Made by a program: the position numbers and the translations under genes. Shown in pieces: positions 15,402-22,059 of a stretch of 23,534 bases of DNA (its first letter is position 1; every line of letters begins with the position of its first letter). This stretch comes from Clostridiales bacterium (GTDB lineage Bacteria > Bacillota > Clostridia > Christensenellales > CAG-138), in NCBI GenBank assembly GCA_031270585.1, contig JAISXK010000125.1, forward strand, positions 1 through 23,534, in the 5' to 3' direction. The notes beneath the pieces are model-generated. The model did no database searches. It was not told where the DNA came from and was given only the letters and a program-made list of their open reading frames with translations.

Positions 15402-15430
15402 ATTATAAGGGCGGAATATGGTGATGTCAA
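15402..15430 (-). promoter_or_regulatory. Consensus sigma-A promoter of hisS-aspS
   Basis: On the minus strand TTGACA, a 17-base spacer and TATAAT: both hexamers and the spacing are consensus. The 266-base gap between hisS and the zinc-ribbon gene (15300-15565) otherwise holds the leader hairpin, GC-rich short inverted repeats and the terminator at 15504-15557; no gene is seen. Confidence 0.9.
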
Positions 15431-15503
15431 CCAACAAAGCCGCCGGCCGCCGTTTGCGTGACCGGCAGCTTGCGCCGGCTTCCATTTTTATGACCTTGCT
15501 TCT

Positions 15504-15557
15504 TCGAAAATACTATGCCGGGCTGCGGCTATGCGCTTCGCCCTCCTAAAGCCCGGC
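15504..15557 (-). terminator. Probable terminator downstream of the zinc-ribbon membrane protein gene
   Basis: On the minus strand GCCGGGCT (15550-15557) pairs with AGCCCGGC (15517-15524) across a 25-base loop, followed by ATAGTATTTT. The stem is perfect but the loop is long and the T-run imperfect. It lies eight bases after the stop codon. Confidence 0.5.
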
Positions 15558-15565
15558 GCCGGTTC

Positions 15566-16714
15566 CTACTGCGCCGGGCCGCCATCCGCAGGACCGGGCT
15601 CTATCGTTGCGGCCGCTGTCATGACATCCCCGCGCGGCAACTCCGTGCCGCAGTAGGGACAATGCGCCCATTGTTCCGCCACCAACTCGTTGCAGTTGGG
15701 GCAGGCGGCTTGGACGCGCGCGCCGCAATAGGGGCAATGCGCGTATTTTTTATCCAACGGCTCCTTGCAGGACGCGCAGGTTATCCTCTCGGGGCGCACC
15801 ACCATGTAGATGATCATGCCGACGACGTTCGTAAAGAGCGTGAGCACGCCCCACAGCGCCGGATGGTAGTTGCGGCGATCCGCGTCCAGGAACACCCATA
15901 CCGCCAACGCCGCCCAATACAGCATGAAGCTTAAGAGCCCGCACACACGCAGCGCGTTTTGTAACATTTGCGCCGTCCACTCATCATACGAGGCGTAGCC
16001 CGTCCATTTTGGAGAGTTCGTATCGTATATATAATACATATACAAGCCCTTTGCGGCCATGGGCGCAAAATACATTTCGCTTACGCCTGTACCATACGCG
16101 CGCGACGGCACCTGTGCGAGCTCGTATATACCGTCCGTATAGACCATCGCAATGGAGGGATTAGCTCCCCTGTAAGCAGTCCCGCTTTGCGCATCCTTCC
16201 GGGCAGCCGCCACGGGCTTTACCGTACAACTGCTCGTCAACCGCGCAAAGGCGTTGATATCGATATTTCCCGCTATATAGTGGGTGCTGAGTATGTTACC
16301 CTCCTTATCGCAAACGACGCCGGCTTGCTCATAATCATCGACGATATACAATAGCCCAAAGAAGTATCCGCCGCCATCCATATAGCCGCTGTTCAGGCTA
16401 TATTGCACCTTGAAGGCATGGTCTATTACAATAAAGTTGGCGTAATCCGAATATGCTTCGGCGTGCCGCTGCATCATGCCCTTCACCTCGTCGTCAAGGC
16501 CGCTGAACTCCAGCCGCCGCGCGATGTTTTGCAGCGATTCGTTGCGTGTGTTTTCAAACGCGCGCGCCTTGTTATAGTAGCCTCTACTGACAACGCCCGC
16601 CGCAACCGCCGACGCGAACGCCACGCAGGCGGTAAGCAGCGCCATGAAACGCGAAATTTTTTGTATAAGCTGCTTTTTCGTTCCCGCCTTTTTATGGGTG
16701 TCTGTTTTTTTCAT
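15566..16714 (-). CDS. Membrane protein with external domain and cytoplasmic double zinc ribbon
   Basis: A 382-residue protein I do not recognise as a named family. TM1 is at about 22-42. An external domain of about 210 residues follows (VVCDKEGNILSTHYIAGNI, MVYTDGIYEL), then TM2 (257-277) and TM3 (287-306). The C-terminus is a cytoplasmic double zinc ribbon with four CxxC pairs: C313/C316 with C327/C330, and C338/C341 with C352/C355. The N-terminus up to TM1 is basic and cytoplasmic. The ATG at 16714 follows GGAGG with five-base spacing; the open frame runs further upstream without a ribosome binding site. It lies 71 bases after the two-helix protein and the sigma factor, so it may sense something outside the cell or be a target of that system. 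The topology is confident; the function is unknown. Confidence 0.85.
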   Translation of the reverse strand: MKKTDTHKKAGTKKQLIQKISRFMALLTACVAFASAVAAGVVSRGYYNKARAFENTRNESLQNIARRLEFSGLDDEVKGMMQRHAEAYSDYANFIVIDHAFKVQYSLNSGYMDGGGYFFGLLYIVDDYEQAGVVCDKEGNILSTHYIAGNIDINAFARLTSSCTVKPVAAARKDAQSGTAYRGANPSIAMVYTDGIYELAQVPSRAYGTGVSEMYFAPMAAKGLYMYYIYDTNSPKWTGYASYDEWTAQMLQNALRVCGLLSFMLYWAALAVWVFLDADRRNYHPALWGVLTLFTNVVGMIIYMVVRPERITCASCKEPLDKKYAHCPYCGARVQAACPNCNELVAEQWAHCPYCGTELPRGDVMTAAATIEPGPADGGPAQ

Positions 16715-16785
16715 ACTTTCCTCCATTTTTAAGATACAATGCCTGCAACCGCGCAGGCTCATTTCTGTACGCGCGCATGAGCCCG

Positions 16786-17208
16786 TTACGCACCGTTCGC
16801 TTTCACACTTTCTTCTCCCACCTTGCATTGCGTATTTTGATCGATCCGCGCTCCAAAGCGCTCAAGCAGGGGCGCCGTCAACAGCGCCGCCGCCGACAAA
16901 AACCCGCACGCCGCAAACAACGCCCGCCTTAAAGTGTCGCCGCCGCGCAACGCGTCAAGTCCCGCAAGCAGCATCAGCGTTAACATCGGCGCGCCCACCA
17001 CCACCATCACCAACGCCTCACGCCGCTTTTTGCGCCGCATGGAAAGCCTGGACGCCCCCGCCGCAATGGCCGGCGCAAGCGGTATGAGCGCCTCGCGCGC
17101 CTTCTCATGGGTGATGGGCCGCGTTTGCCCGGCGTCCGCACGCAGCAACGCCTCGATATCCTGCCAGGCTTCGGTATACGGCAGCGTTTTTATATACTTT
17201 TGCTTCAC
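16786..17208 (-). CDS. Two-helix membrane protein, candidate anti-sigma factor
   Basis: A 140-residue protein with a cytoplasmic N-terminal region of about 63 residues, ending in a basic stretch (MRRKKRRE). Two membrane helices follow at about 65-85 and 95-114, then a short hydrophilic tail. Its ATG overlaps the sigma factor stop codon by four bases (ATGA), the usual arrangement of an ECF sigma factor with its anti-sigma factor. It lacks the HxxxCxxC zinc motif of ZAS-type anti-sigma factors and I see no known anti-sigma domain. The role is therefore inferred from position, topology and size only. Confidence 0.75.
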   Translation of the reverse strand: MKQKYIKTLPYTEAWQDIEALLRADAGQTRPITHEKAREALIPLAPAIAAGASRLSMRRKKRREALVMVVVGAPMLTLMLLAGLDALRGGDTLRRALFAACGFLSAAALLTAPLLERFGARIDQNTQCKVGEESVKANGA

Positions 17209-17741
17209 GTTTTGCCCGCCTCCTCTGCATATTTACGCATGCGTTCTTTTGCTTCATGCAATCGCCATTTCACCCTGGCCTCGCCCACTCCGAGCGCCGC
17301 CGCAATGGCCTTGTACTCCAAATCCAAATAATAGCGCATCACCATCATGGCGCGCTCTTCCCGCGATAGCGCCAGTAACAACCTTTGCGCCTCGTCGCGT
17401 AGTTCAGCGCCGCGCACGGCGTCGCGCCGATCCGCGACACGGGCGAGCAGCTCATCCCGCACCGGTACGGGCTTGTGCTTTCGTGTATAATCCACAAACA
17501 GGTTGTAGCTGATGCGGAATACCCACGACTGAAACGACCCCGGCCCAACCCTGTATTTGTGCAGGTTTTCAATGACGCGCACCATCACCGCCTGGGTGAG
17601 ATCCTGCGCTTCCTGCGTGCCGCGCAGCAGTTTGATGTTAAAGCGGTACACAAGGGGGTAGATGTTTTGCAGCAAAAGCTCCAGCGCCGCGCGGTCGCCG
17701 TCCATCGCGATCCGTGACAAAGCCTCCAAATCCAATAACAT
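17205..17741 (-). CDS. ECF-type RNA polymerase sigma factor
   Basis: A 178-residue sigma-70 family protein with only regions 2 and 4, as in extracytoplasmic-function sigma factors. Region 2 (about 20-90) includes DLTQAVMVRVIENLHKYR and FQSWVFRISYNLFVDYTRK. Region 4 (about 118-172) includes ALSREERAMMVMRYYLDLEYKAIAAALGVGEARVKWRLHEAKERMRK, the -35-recognising helix-turn-helix. The annotated ATG is only two bases from a GGGGGG run; a TTG two codons downstream (17735) would have better spacing and may be the true start. It overlaps the two-helix gene by four bases. Confidence 0.93.
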   Translation of the reverse strand: MLLDLEALSRIAMDGDRAALELLLQNIYPLVYRFNIKLLRGTQEAQDLTQAVMVRVIENLHKYRVGPGSFQSWVFRISYNLFVDYTRKHKPVPVRDELLARVADRRDAVRGAELRDEAQRLLLALSREERAMMVMRYYLDLEYKAIAAALGVGEARVKWRLHEAKERMRKYAEEAGKT

Positions 17742-17775
17742 CCCCCCTTACACCTTAAAAAAATACGGCAAGCCG

Positions 17776-17804
17776 AATATTTTTCCGCCAACACATCCCG
17801 TCAA
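17776..17804 (-). promoter_or_regulatory. Possible promoter of the sigma factor gene
   Basis: On the minus strand TTGACG, a 17-base spacer and AATATT (five and four of six consensus matches). I found no clear ECF-type GAAC/CGT promoter pair, so self-activation is not shown. Confidence 0.45.
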
Positions 17805-17840
17805 AAGGAAGCGCCCCGGCACCTTGCAAGAATAACGCTG

Positions 17841-17866
17841 CGTAAAGCCATAAAGTTGGCCTTACG
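17841..17866. promoter_or_regulatory. 9-8-9 inverted repeat over the -35 region of the rubredoxin fusion gene
   Basis: CGTAAAGCC and GGCCTTACG are separated by eight bases, with one mismatch that would be a G-T wobble in RNA. The right arm covers where the -35 box of the promoter ending at 17887 would lie, the place expected for an operator. It has the same 9-8-9 layout and a related GTAAAG core as the perfect repeat at 6533-6558. Confidence 0.5.
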
Positions 17867-17878
17867 GAAAACTTTTTA

Positions 17879-17887
17879 TGATATAAT
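17879..17887 (+). promoter_or_regulatory. Extended -10 promoter of the rubredoxin fusion gene
   Basis: TGATATAAT: a consensus -10 box with TG one base ahead. No good -35 box is present at the right distance, so transcription may depend on the extended -10 or on an activator. The gene starts 28 bases downstream. Confidence 0.7.
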
Positions 17888-17914
17888 CACAGTAAAAAGA
17901 AAGGAAACCGCGAA

Positions 17915-18523
17915 ATGGATAACACGGCATTGTTCAAGCTGGGATATGGCCTTTATGTACTGACGGCGCGATATAACGGGAAAGATAACGGATGTATTAT
18001 CAATACGGCCTTGCAGGTGACAAGCGCCTCTCCTCCCGTTGGCGTTATTACCGTTAACAAACAAAACCATACCCATGACATGATAGCACAATCAGGAAAG
18101 TTCAATATTTCAACGCTGACGACGCTGACGCCCTTCGAAATATTTAAGCATTTTGGCTTTCAATCCGGCAAAACGGTCGATAAATTCGCCGGCTATAAGG
18201 ATTTTGAGAGAAGCGAAAACGGCATTATCTATTTATCGAAGTACGCGAACGCCTGCCTGTCTTTTGAGGTAACGGATACCATTGATTTCGGATCACATAC
18301 GATGTTCAGAGGCGACATAGTGGATGGAAACGTCTTGAGCGGCGATGAAAGCGTTACCTACGCGTATTACCAGCGACATATTAAACCCCGGCCGCAGCCT
18401 GTTCAGAAAAAGGGCTATCGCTGTAATATTTGCGGGTATGTTTATGAGGGCGAAGAATTGCCGGAGGATTTCATTTGTCCGCTTTGTAAGCACGGCGCAA
18501 GTGATTTTGTGAAAATAAATTGA
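17915..18523 (+). CDS. hrb: Flavin reductase-like domain fused to rubredoxin (high molecular weight rubredoxin)
   Basis: A 202-residue fusion. Residues 1-155 form an FMN-binding flavin reductase-like domain (FKLGYGLYVLTARYNGKDNGCIINTALQVTS...PPVGVITVNKQNHTHDMI). Residues 165-202 form a short rubredoxin domain with CNIC (170-173) and CPLC (188-191), closer in spacing to rubrerythrin-type than to full-length rubredoxin. In Moorella the related Hrb passes electrons from NAD(P)H to the flavodiiron protein FprA, which reduces nitric oxide or oxygen; I infer a similar protective role. AAAGGA precedes the ATG. It is divergent from the sigma factor gene across 173 bases and ends before a bidirectional terminator. 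No fprA gene is in the window. Confidence 0.9.
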   Translation: MDNTALFKLGYGLYVLTARYNGKDNGCIINTALQVTSASPPVGVITVNKQNHTHDMIAQSGKFNISTLTTLTPFEIFKHFGFQSGKTVDKFAGYKDFERSENGIIYLSKYANACLSFEVTDTIDFGSHTMFRGDIVDGNVLSGDESVTYAYYQRHIKPRPQPVQKKGYRCNICGYVYEGEELPEDFICPLCKHGASDFVKIN

Positions 18524-18562
18524 TGGGGCGTAAAGCCGCCGCCCATGCCGGGCGCACCCAAA

Positions 18563-18605
18563 AATGCCGCTTCGGCGAACACGCCCGAAGCGGCATTGGC
18601 TTTTT
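18563..18605 (+). terminator. Bidirectional rho-independent terminator
   Basis: AATGCCGCTTCGG (18563-18575) and CCGAAGCGGCATT (18585-18597) form a 13-pair perfect stem, followed by GGCTTTTT on the plus strand and by TTTT on the minus strand. It serves the convergent rubredoxin fusion and Vor gamma genes. Confidence 0.93.
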
Positions 18606-18610
18606 GCCTG

Positions 18611-19147
18611 TCAGCCGACGGCCCCGGCGCCCCGTTTGAGCGCTTCGCGGTTAACGGGTATCAGGTTCGCCTTCTTTTCGCCCAGCTTATGCAATAGCGC
18701 GTCCAGCACGCCTTCCATGTCTACGCACCTGGTTTTTTCAAGGTACGCGCCCAGCATTACCATATTGGCCACCTTGCCGTTGCCCAGTTCTTCAGCGATC
18801 TCGTTACAGGGCACATAGTATGCCCGTATATCCTCACGCTGGGCCTTGCGGTCGATGATGGAGCTGTTGATGAACAGCATGCCGCCAGGCTGCACCGCGC
18901 TTTCAAATTTATCCAGCGAGGGCCGGTTCATGGCTACCACCGCCGTAGCCTTGCTGACCACCGGCGAGCCTATGGGTTCGTCGGATATATTGACGCTGCA
19001 GTTGGCCGTGCCACCGCGCATCTCGGGGCCGTAGGCCGGCAACCAGGATACGTATTTGCCTTCCAGCATACCCGCGTACGCCAGCAACTGCCCCATCAAC
19101 AGCACGCCCTGCCCGCCAAATCCCGCAAACAAATTTTGCTCTAACAT
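18611..19147 (-). CDS. 2-oxoacid:ferredoxin oxidoreductase, gamma subunit (VorC-type)
   Basis: A 178-residue catalytic-domain subunit of the pyruvate/ketoisovalerate oxidoreductase family. Seen: FAGFGGQGVLLMGQLLA at the N-terminus, the YGPEMRGGTANCSV motif, and NMVMLGAYLEKT. It is the gamma part of a four-subunit enzyme that oxidatively decarboxylates a 2-oxoacid to an acyl-CoA and reduces ferredoxin. The best start is ATG at 19147, seven bases after AAGGAGG at the end of the beta gene; a TTG at 19153 is an alternative. It is the last gene of the operon, before a terminator. Confidence 0.92.
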   Translation of the reverse strand: MLEQNLFAGFGGQGVLLMGQLLAYAGMLEGKYVSWLPAYGPEMRGGTANCSVNISDEPIGSPVVSKATAVVAMNRPSLDKFESAVQPGGMLFINSSIIDRKAQREDIRAYYVPCNEIAEELGNGKVANMVMLGAYLEKTRCVDMEGVLDALLHKLGEKKANLIPVNREALKRGAGAVG

Positions 19148-19149
19148 AC

Positions 19150-19887
19150 TCAAACCTCCTTATATACGCCCAAGGGGTAGTAGGGTAACATGGCCTCCTC
19201 CAGCCAATCCATGGACTCTACGGGCGATTTTCCCCAGTTGGTGGGGCAGGTGGAAAGCACCTCGACCAAAGAAAAGCCCTTTCGGTTTACCTGCGCGCCA
19301 AACGCCTTTTGGATGGCTTTTTTGGTTTTGATGATGTTGGCCGTGGAGTTTACCGCCGTGCGCTCGATATAGGCCGAACCCTCGATGGTCGCCAAAAGCT
19401 CCGACATGCGTATGGGGCTGCCGCAAAGTTCTTTATCGCGGCCATAGGGCGATGTGGTGGTCTTTTGCCCCAGCAGCGTGGTGGGCGCCATTTGCCCGCC
19501 TGTCATGCCGTAGATGGCATTGTTGATGAATATGACGGATATCTTTTCGCCGCGGTGCGCGGCCTGCACGATTTCGGCGGTACCGATGGATGCCAGGTCG
19601 CCATCGCCTTGATAGGTAAACACCAGGCTGTCGGGCCCCAGCACGCGCTTCGCGCCTGTGGCTACCGCCGGCGCGCGTCCATGCGCCGCCTCCTGTATAT
19701 CCACATTAAAATAGCGGTAGGCAAACACCGCGCAACCCACGGGCGCTACGCCCACGGTTTTTTCCTGCAGACCCATCTCTTCTATTACTTCCGCCACGAG
19801 CCTGTGCACAATGCCATGCCCGCAGCCGGGACAATAGTGCATGACGGTATCGGTAAGCGCTTCCGTCTTCTTAAATACGACAGCCAT
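19150..19887 (-). CDS. 2-oxoacid:ferredoxin oxidoreductase, beta subunit, TPP-binding (VorA-type)
   Basis: A 245-residue thiamine pyrophosphate-binding subunit. Seen: HYCPGCGHGIVHRL (family CPGCGHG motif), GVAPVGCAVFAYRYF, HGRAPAVATGAKR, and the TPP/Mg motif GDGDLASIGTAEIVQAAHRGEKISVIFINN. IYGMTGGQMAPTT follows. It starts three bases after the alpha gene, with GAGGGGGG upstream, so synthesis is coupled. The substrate may be 2-oxoisovalerate-type branched oxoacids or 2-oxoglutarate; the sequence alone does not decide. Confidence 0.94.
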   Translation of the reverse strand: MAVVFKKTEALTDTVMHYCPGCGHGIVHRLVAEVIEEMGLQEKTVGVAPVGCAVFAYRYFNVDIQEAAHGRAPAVATGAKRVLGPDSLVFTYQGDGDLASIGTAEIVQAAHRGEKISVIFINNAIYGMTGGQMAPTTLLGQKTTTSPYGRDKELCGSPIRMSELLATIEGSAYIERTAVNSTANIIKTKKAIQKAFGAQVNRKGFSLVEVLSTCPTNWGKSPVESMDWLEEAMLPYYPLGVYKEV

Positions 19888-19890
19888 TGC

Positions 19891-20952
19891 TCAAGCCCCC
19901 CTCATTGCCAATACTTTTTCGGCGATCTCTTCCGCCGTGGGCACACGGCTGCCCGCATGGCCCAAAAACGCGATCTCCCTTTCACCGTTTACCGCAAGGC
20001 GCACATCCTCTATCATCTGGCCGGCGCTTATCTCCACGCAGAGGGCCATCTTCACGCCCGGCGCGCACATGGCGTCATGCACCGCTTTTGCCGGGAAAGG
20101 CCATACCGTAATCGGCCGCACAAGCCCCGCTTTTACGCCCTGCTTTTGCAACTGCGCGATGGCGGTTTTGCATATGCGCGCAACCGTGCCATACGCGCAG
20201 AGTATAAACTCCGCGCCGTCGGTGTTGTAGCATTCCACGAGCGTTTCGTCCTTTTCTATCTGGCGGTAACGCGCCTGCAACCGCTCGGTCATCTCTTCGA
20301 GATCTTCCACTTCAATGTAGAGCGAATTGACTACGGCGCGCGCTCTTTCGCCCTTCTTCCAGCCGGTGGTAGCCCAATCCTTTTTAGGGGCGTTGCCGGT
20401 GTTTTCTTTAATTTCCACGGGCTCCATCATCTGGCCGATGATGCCGTCCGCCAGCACCATAACCGGGGTGCGGTATTTGTCGGCGACATCAAAGGCCGTT
20501 TGCATCAGGTCGATAGCCTCCTGCACGGATGCCGGCGCATACGCGATCATGTGGTAATCGCCATGCCCGCCGCCCTTTGTCGTTTGAAAATAATCGCCCT
20601 GCGAAGCCTGTATGGAGCCAAGTCCCGGGCCGCCGCGCATCATGTTTACGATGACGCAGGGTAGCTCCGCGCCCGCTATGTAGGATATACCCTCCATCTT
20701 GAGGCTGATGCCCGGACTGGAGGACGACGTCATCACCCTTGCGCCGGCGCCCGCCGCGCCATACACCATATTGATCGCCGCAACCTCGCTCTCGGCCTGC
20801 AAAAAGCAGCCGCCGATTTTGGGCATGCGCGCGGACATATATTCGGGTATATCGTTTTGGGGCGTGATCGGGTAACCGAAGAAGTAACGGCACCCCGCCT
20901 GTATGGCCGCTTCAGCTATCGCTTCGCAGCCCTTCATAAGATTCTTAGCCAT
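19891..20952 (-). CDS. vorB: 2-oxoacid:ferredoxin oxidoreductase, alpha subunit (VorB-type)
   Basis: A 353-residue subunit joining the pyrimidine-binding domain and the transketolase C-terminal-like domain. Seen: MKGCEAIAEAAIQAGCRYFFGYPITPQNDIPEY, QAESEVAAINMVYGAAGAGARVMTSSSSPG, MMRGGPGLGSIQASQGDYFQ, and the C-terminal LVRPITVWPFPAKAV. The overall sequence looks most like proteins annotated as 3-methyl-2-oxobutanoate dehydrogenase subunit VorB, though 2-oxoglutarate enzymes are close. The true start is ATG at 20952 behind AAGGAGGAAG; a longer open frame to 21030 only overlaps the ferredoxin gene. It follows the ferredoxin gene by 14 bases. Confidence 0.93.
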   Translation of the reverse strand: MAKNLMKGCEAIAEAAIQAGCRYFFGYPITPQNDIPEYMSARMPKIGGCFLQAESEVAAINMVYGAAGAGARVMTSSSSPGISLKMEGISYIAGAELPCVIVNMMRGGPGLGSIQASQGDYFQTTKGGGHGDYHMIAYAPASVQEAIDLMQTAFDVADKYRTPVMVLADGIIGQMMEPVEIKENTGNAPKKDWATTGWKKGERARAVVNSLYIEVEDLEEMTERLQARYRQIEKDETLVECYNTDGAEFILCAYGTVARICKTAIAQLQKQGVKAGLVRPITVWPFPAKAVHDAMCAPGVKMALCVEISAGQMIEDVRLAVNGEREIAFLGHAGSRVPTAEEIAEKVLAMRGA

Positions 20953-20966
20953 ACACTCTTCCTCCT

Positions 20967-21173
20967 TTACCTTTCTACCTGGATGACGACATCCGGGCAC
21001 GTGCGCGCGCACGCGGCGCATGCGATGCACGCTTCGGGCTCCGTCACCTCAGCCGGGTGATAGCCCTTGGAGTTCAGCTTTGTTTTGGACAGCTGCATGA
21101 TCTTTTTTGGGCAAGCCCGCACGCAGAGCCCGCAACCCTTACAACGCTCTTCGTTGATGGTTACCTTGGCCAT
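20967..21173 (-). CDS. 2-oxoacid:ferredoxin oxidoreductase, delta subunit, two [4Fe-4S] ferredoxin (VorD-type)
   Basis: A 68-residue ferredoxin-like subunit with two cluster motifs: CKGCGLCVRACP (residues 11-22) and CIACAACARTCP (about 49-60). Each has CxxCxxCxxxCP spacing. It takes electrons from the TPP site and passes them to ferredoxin. GAGGT precedes the ATG. It is the first of the four oxidoreductase subunits (delta, alpha, beta, gamma), 57 bases downstream of the ATPase gene. Confidence 0.94.
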   Translation of the reverse strand: MAKVTINEERCKGCGLCVRACPKKIMQLSKTKLNSKGYHPAEVTEPEACIACAACARTCPDVVIQVER

Positions 21174-21230
21174 CGCTACTTTACCTCGCTTTCTTAAAGA
21201 GCCACTTCACTGGCTTATCTTTACCTGTAT

Positions 21231-21953
21231 TTAAATGCCGTATCGGGTGAAGTTATCCCAATCACGGTGCATATAGGTCGTAATTTGCAGAACCTGGCCG
21301 ATATAGCGCGCATCCGGCTTCCCGTCTAAAAATTCCCGCAACGGCGCCGCCCTCCCGGCGGTATACAAAACGGGGATACCCGTTGTGTCTGCGACCCGCT
21401 TTAATACGTCGTACCCCAGGCGCAAATCCTCTGCGGTGGTTTCGGTGGACAGGTTGCCGTTGTTGATAAACCCGTTAATGGAAAGCCTGGAGCGGAGTTG
21501 AATCTTTGAAAGCATATCCAGTACAAGTTCCGCTGTGGCGGAAAACGGTCTTCGCGGGTTGACAACGCAGAGCACCTGCAACTGACCGGCCTCCAACTGA
21601 CCGGCCTCTATAGCCTCAAAATTGGGCTTGTATTGGCCGAGCGCCGTCGCGCCCGCAGGGTCGCCGCCCACATCAAACACCACAACATCGCTTTTATCTA
21701 TAAATACCGAGTAAATATCCGGCGGCAGCGAGGGAACATCCACCGTCGCATACGCGAAGTTGGGATGCAACAGCTTGATGCCTGCGGCTTCGATCTCTTT
21801 TTTGCGCTCCGCCAGACGGAAATAGGGGTTGATCACATCCAAATCAACCATCACAACTTTTTTATTTCGCTTTGCGGCGTCCAGGGCTATATGAAGCGAT
21901 ATCTCCGTTTTGCCGCTACCGAAGTTGCCTATCAGCACATAAAATTGTTTCAT
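21231..21953 (-). CDS. MinD/CobQ-like P-loop ATPase upstream of Vor
   Basis: A 240-residue cytoplasmic P-loop protein: MKQFYVLIGNFGSGKTEISLHIAL contains the Walker A GNFGSGKT, VVMVDLDVINPYFRLAE the switch I-like part with the DLD Asp, and VVFDVGGDPAGATALG the Walker B/switch II. It resembles the SIMIBI class (MinD, ArsA, CobQ-like) but I cannot name the family. It leads the Vor operon, so a role in maturing, inserting clusters into or regulating the enzyme is possible; nothing in the sequence proves this. A tandem EAGQL-EAGQL repeat lies near residue 120. ATG at 21953 follows GGAGG; a GTG 18 bases upstream is less likely. Confidence 0.88.
   Translation of the reverse strand: MKQFYVLIGNFGSGKTEISLHIALDAAKRNKKVVMVDLDVINPYFRLAERKKEIEAAGIKLLHPNFAYATVDVPSLPPDIYSVFIDKSDVVVFDVGGDPAGATALGQYKPNFEAIEAGQLEAGQLQVLCVVNPRRPFSATAELVLDMLSKIQLRSRLSINGFINNGNLSTETTAEDLRLGYDVLKRVADTTGIPVLYTAGRAAPLREFLDGKPDARYIGQVLQITTYMHRDWDNFTRYGI
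21579..21608. repeat. Exact 15-base tandem duplication inside the ATPase gene
   Basis: CAACTGACCGGCCTC occurs twice in direct succession, encoding EAGQL twice on the minus strand. The absence of any base difference between the two units suggests a recent in-frame duplication. It keeps the reading frame. Confidence 0.9.
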
Positions 21954-21985
21954 AGGTATCAGAACCTCCACGCCCGCAGATCGTT

Positions 21986-22049
21986 AAAAACAGGCGGGTT
22001 CGGATTGGCGTACTATGCTTAAGCACAGCGTGCATATGCGTAACCCCGC
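21986..22049 (-). promoter_or_regulatory. Terminator-like long hairpin in the ATPase-Vor leader
   Basis: On the minus strand GCGGGGTT (22042-22049) can pair with AACCCGC (21994-22000) with one bulged base across about 41 bases, followed by CTGTTTTT. The loop contains the palindrome TGCTTAAGCA and one copy of the 16-base repeat. It begins about four bases from the predicted start of transcription. Confidence 0.4.
22007..22022. repeat. 16-base repeat, copy 2 (inverted copy of 7184-7199)
   Basis: GGCGTACTATGCTTAA, the exact reverse complement of the 16 bases after the chemoreceptor gene. Both copies are intergenic. Here it lies within the leader hairpin loop of the ATPase gene. Confidence 0.6.
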
Positions 22050-22059
22050 AGCTATCTCT

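Noticed and set aside
15300..15565. A classical T-box riboswitch upstream of hisS.
   Set aside because: The AGGGTGGNACCGCG core is absent, there is no Stem I with a His specifier, and the promoter leaves too little leader. Only the terminator arm is reminiscent.
17742..17914. An autoregulated ECF-type promoter for the sigma gene, suggested by GGAAAA and CGTATT in the intergenic region.
   Set aside because: The spacing between the two boxes (about 13 bases) is too short for the usual ECF pattern; a sigma-A-like pair fits better.
19309..20664. A 451-codon plus-strand open frame opposite the Vor beta and alpha genes.
   Set aside because: Long antisense frames are common opposite GC-rich coding sequence; the minus strand encodes two well-conserved subunits with all their motifs.
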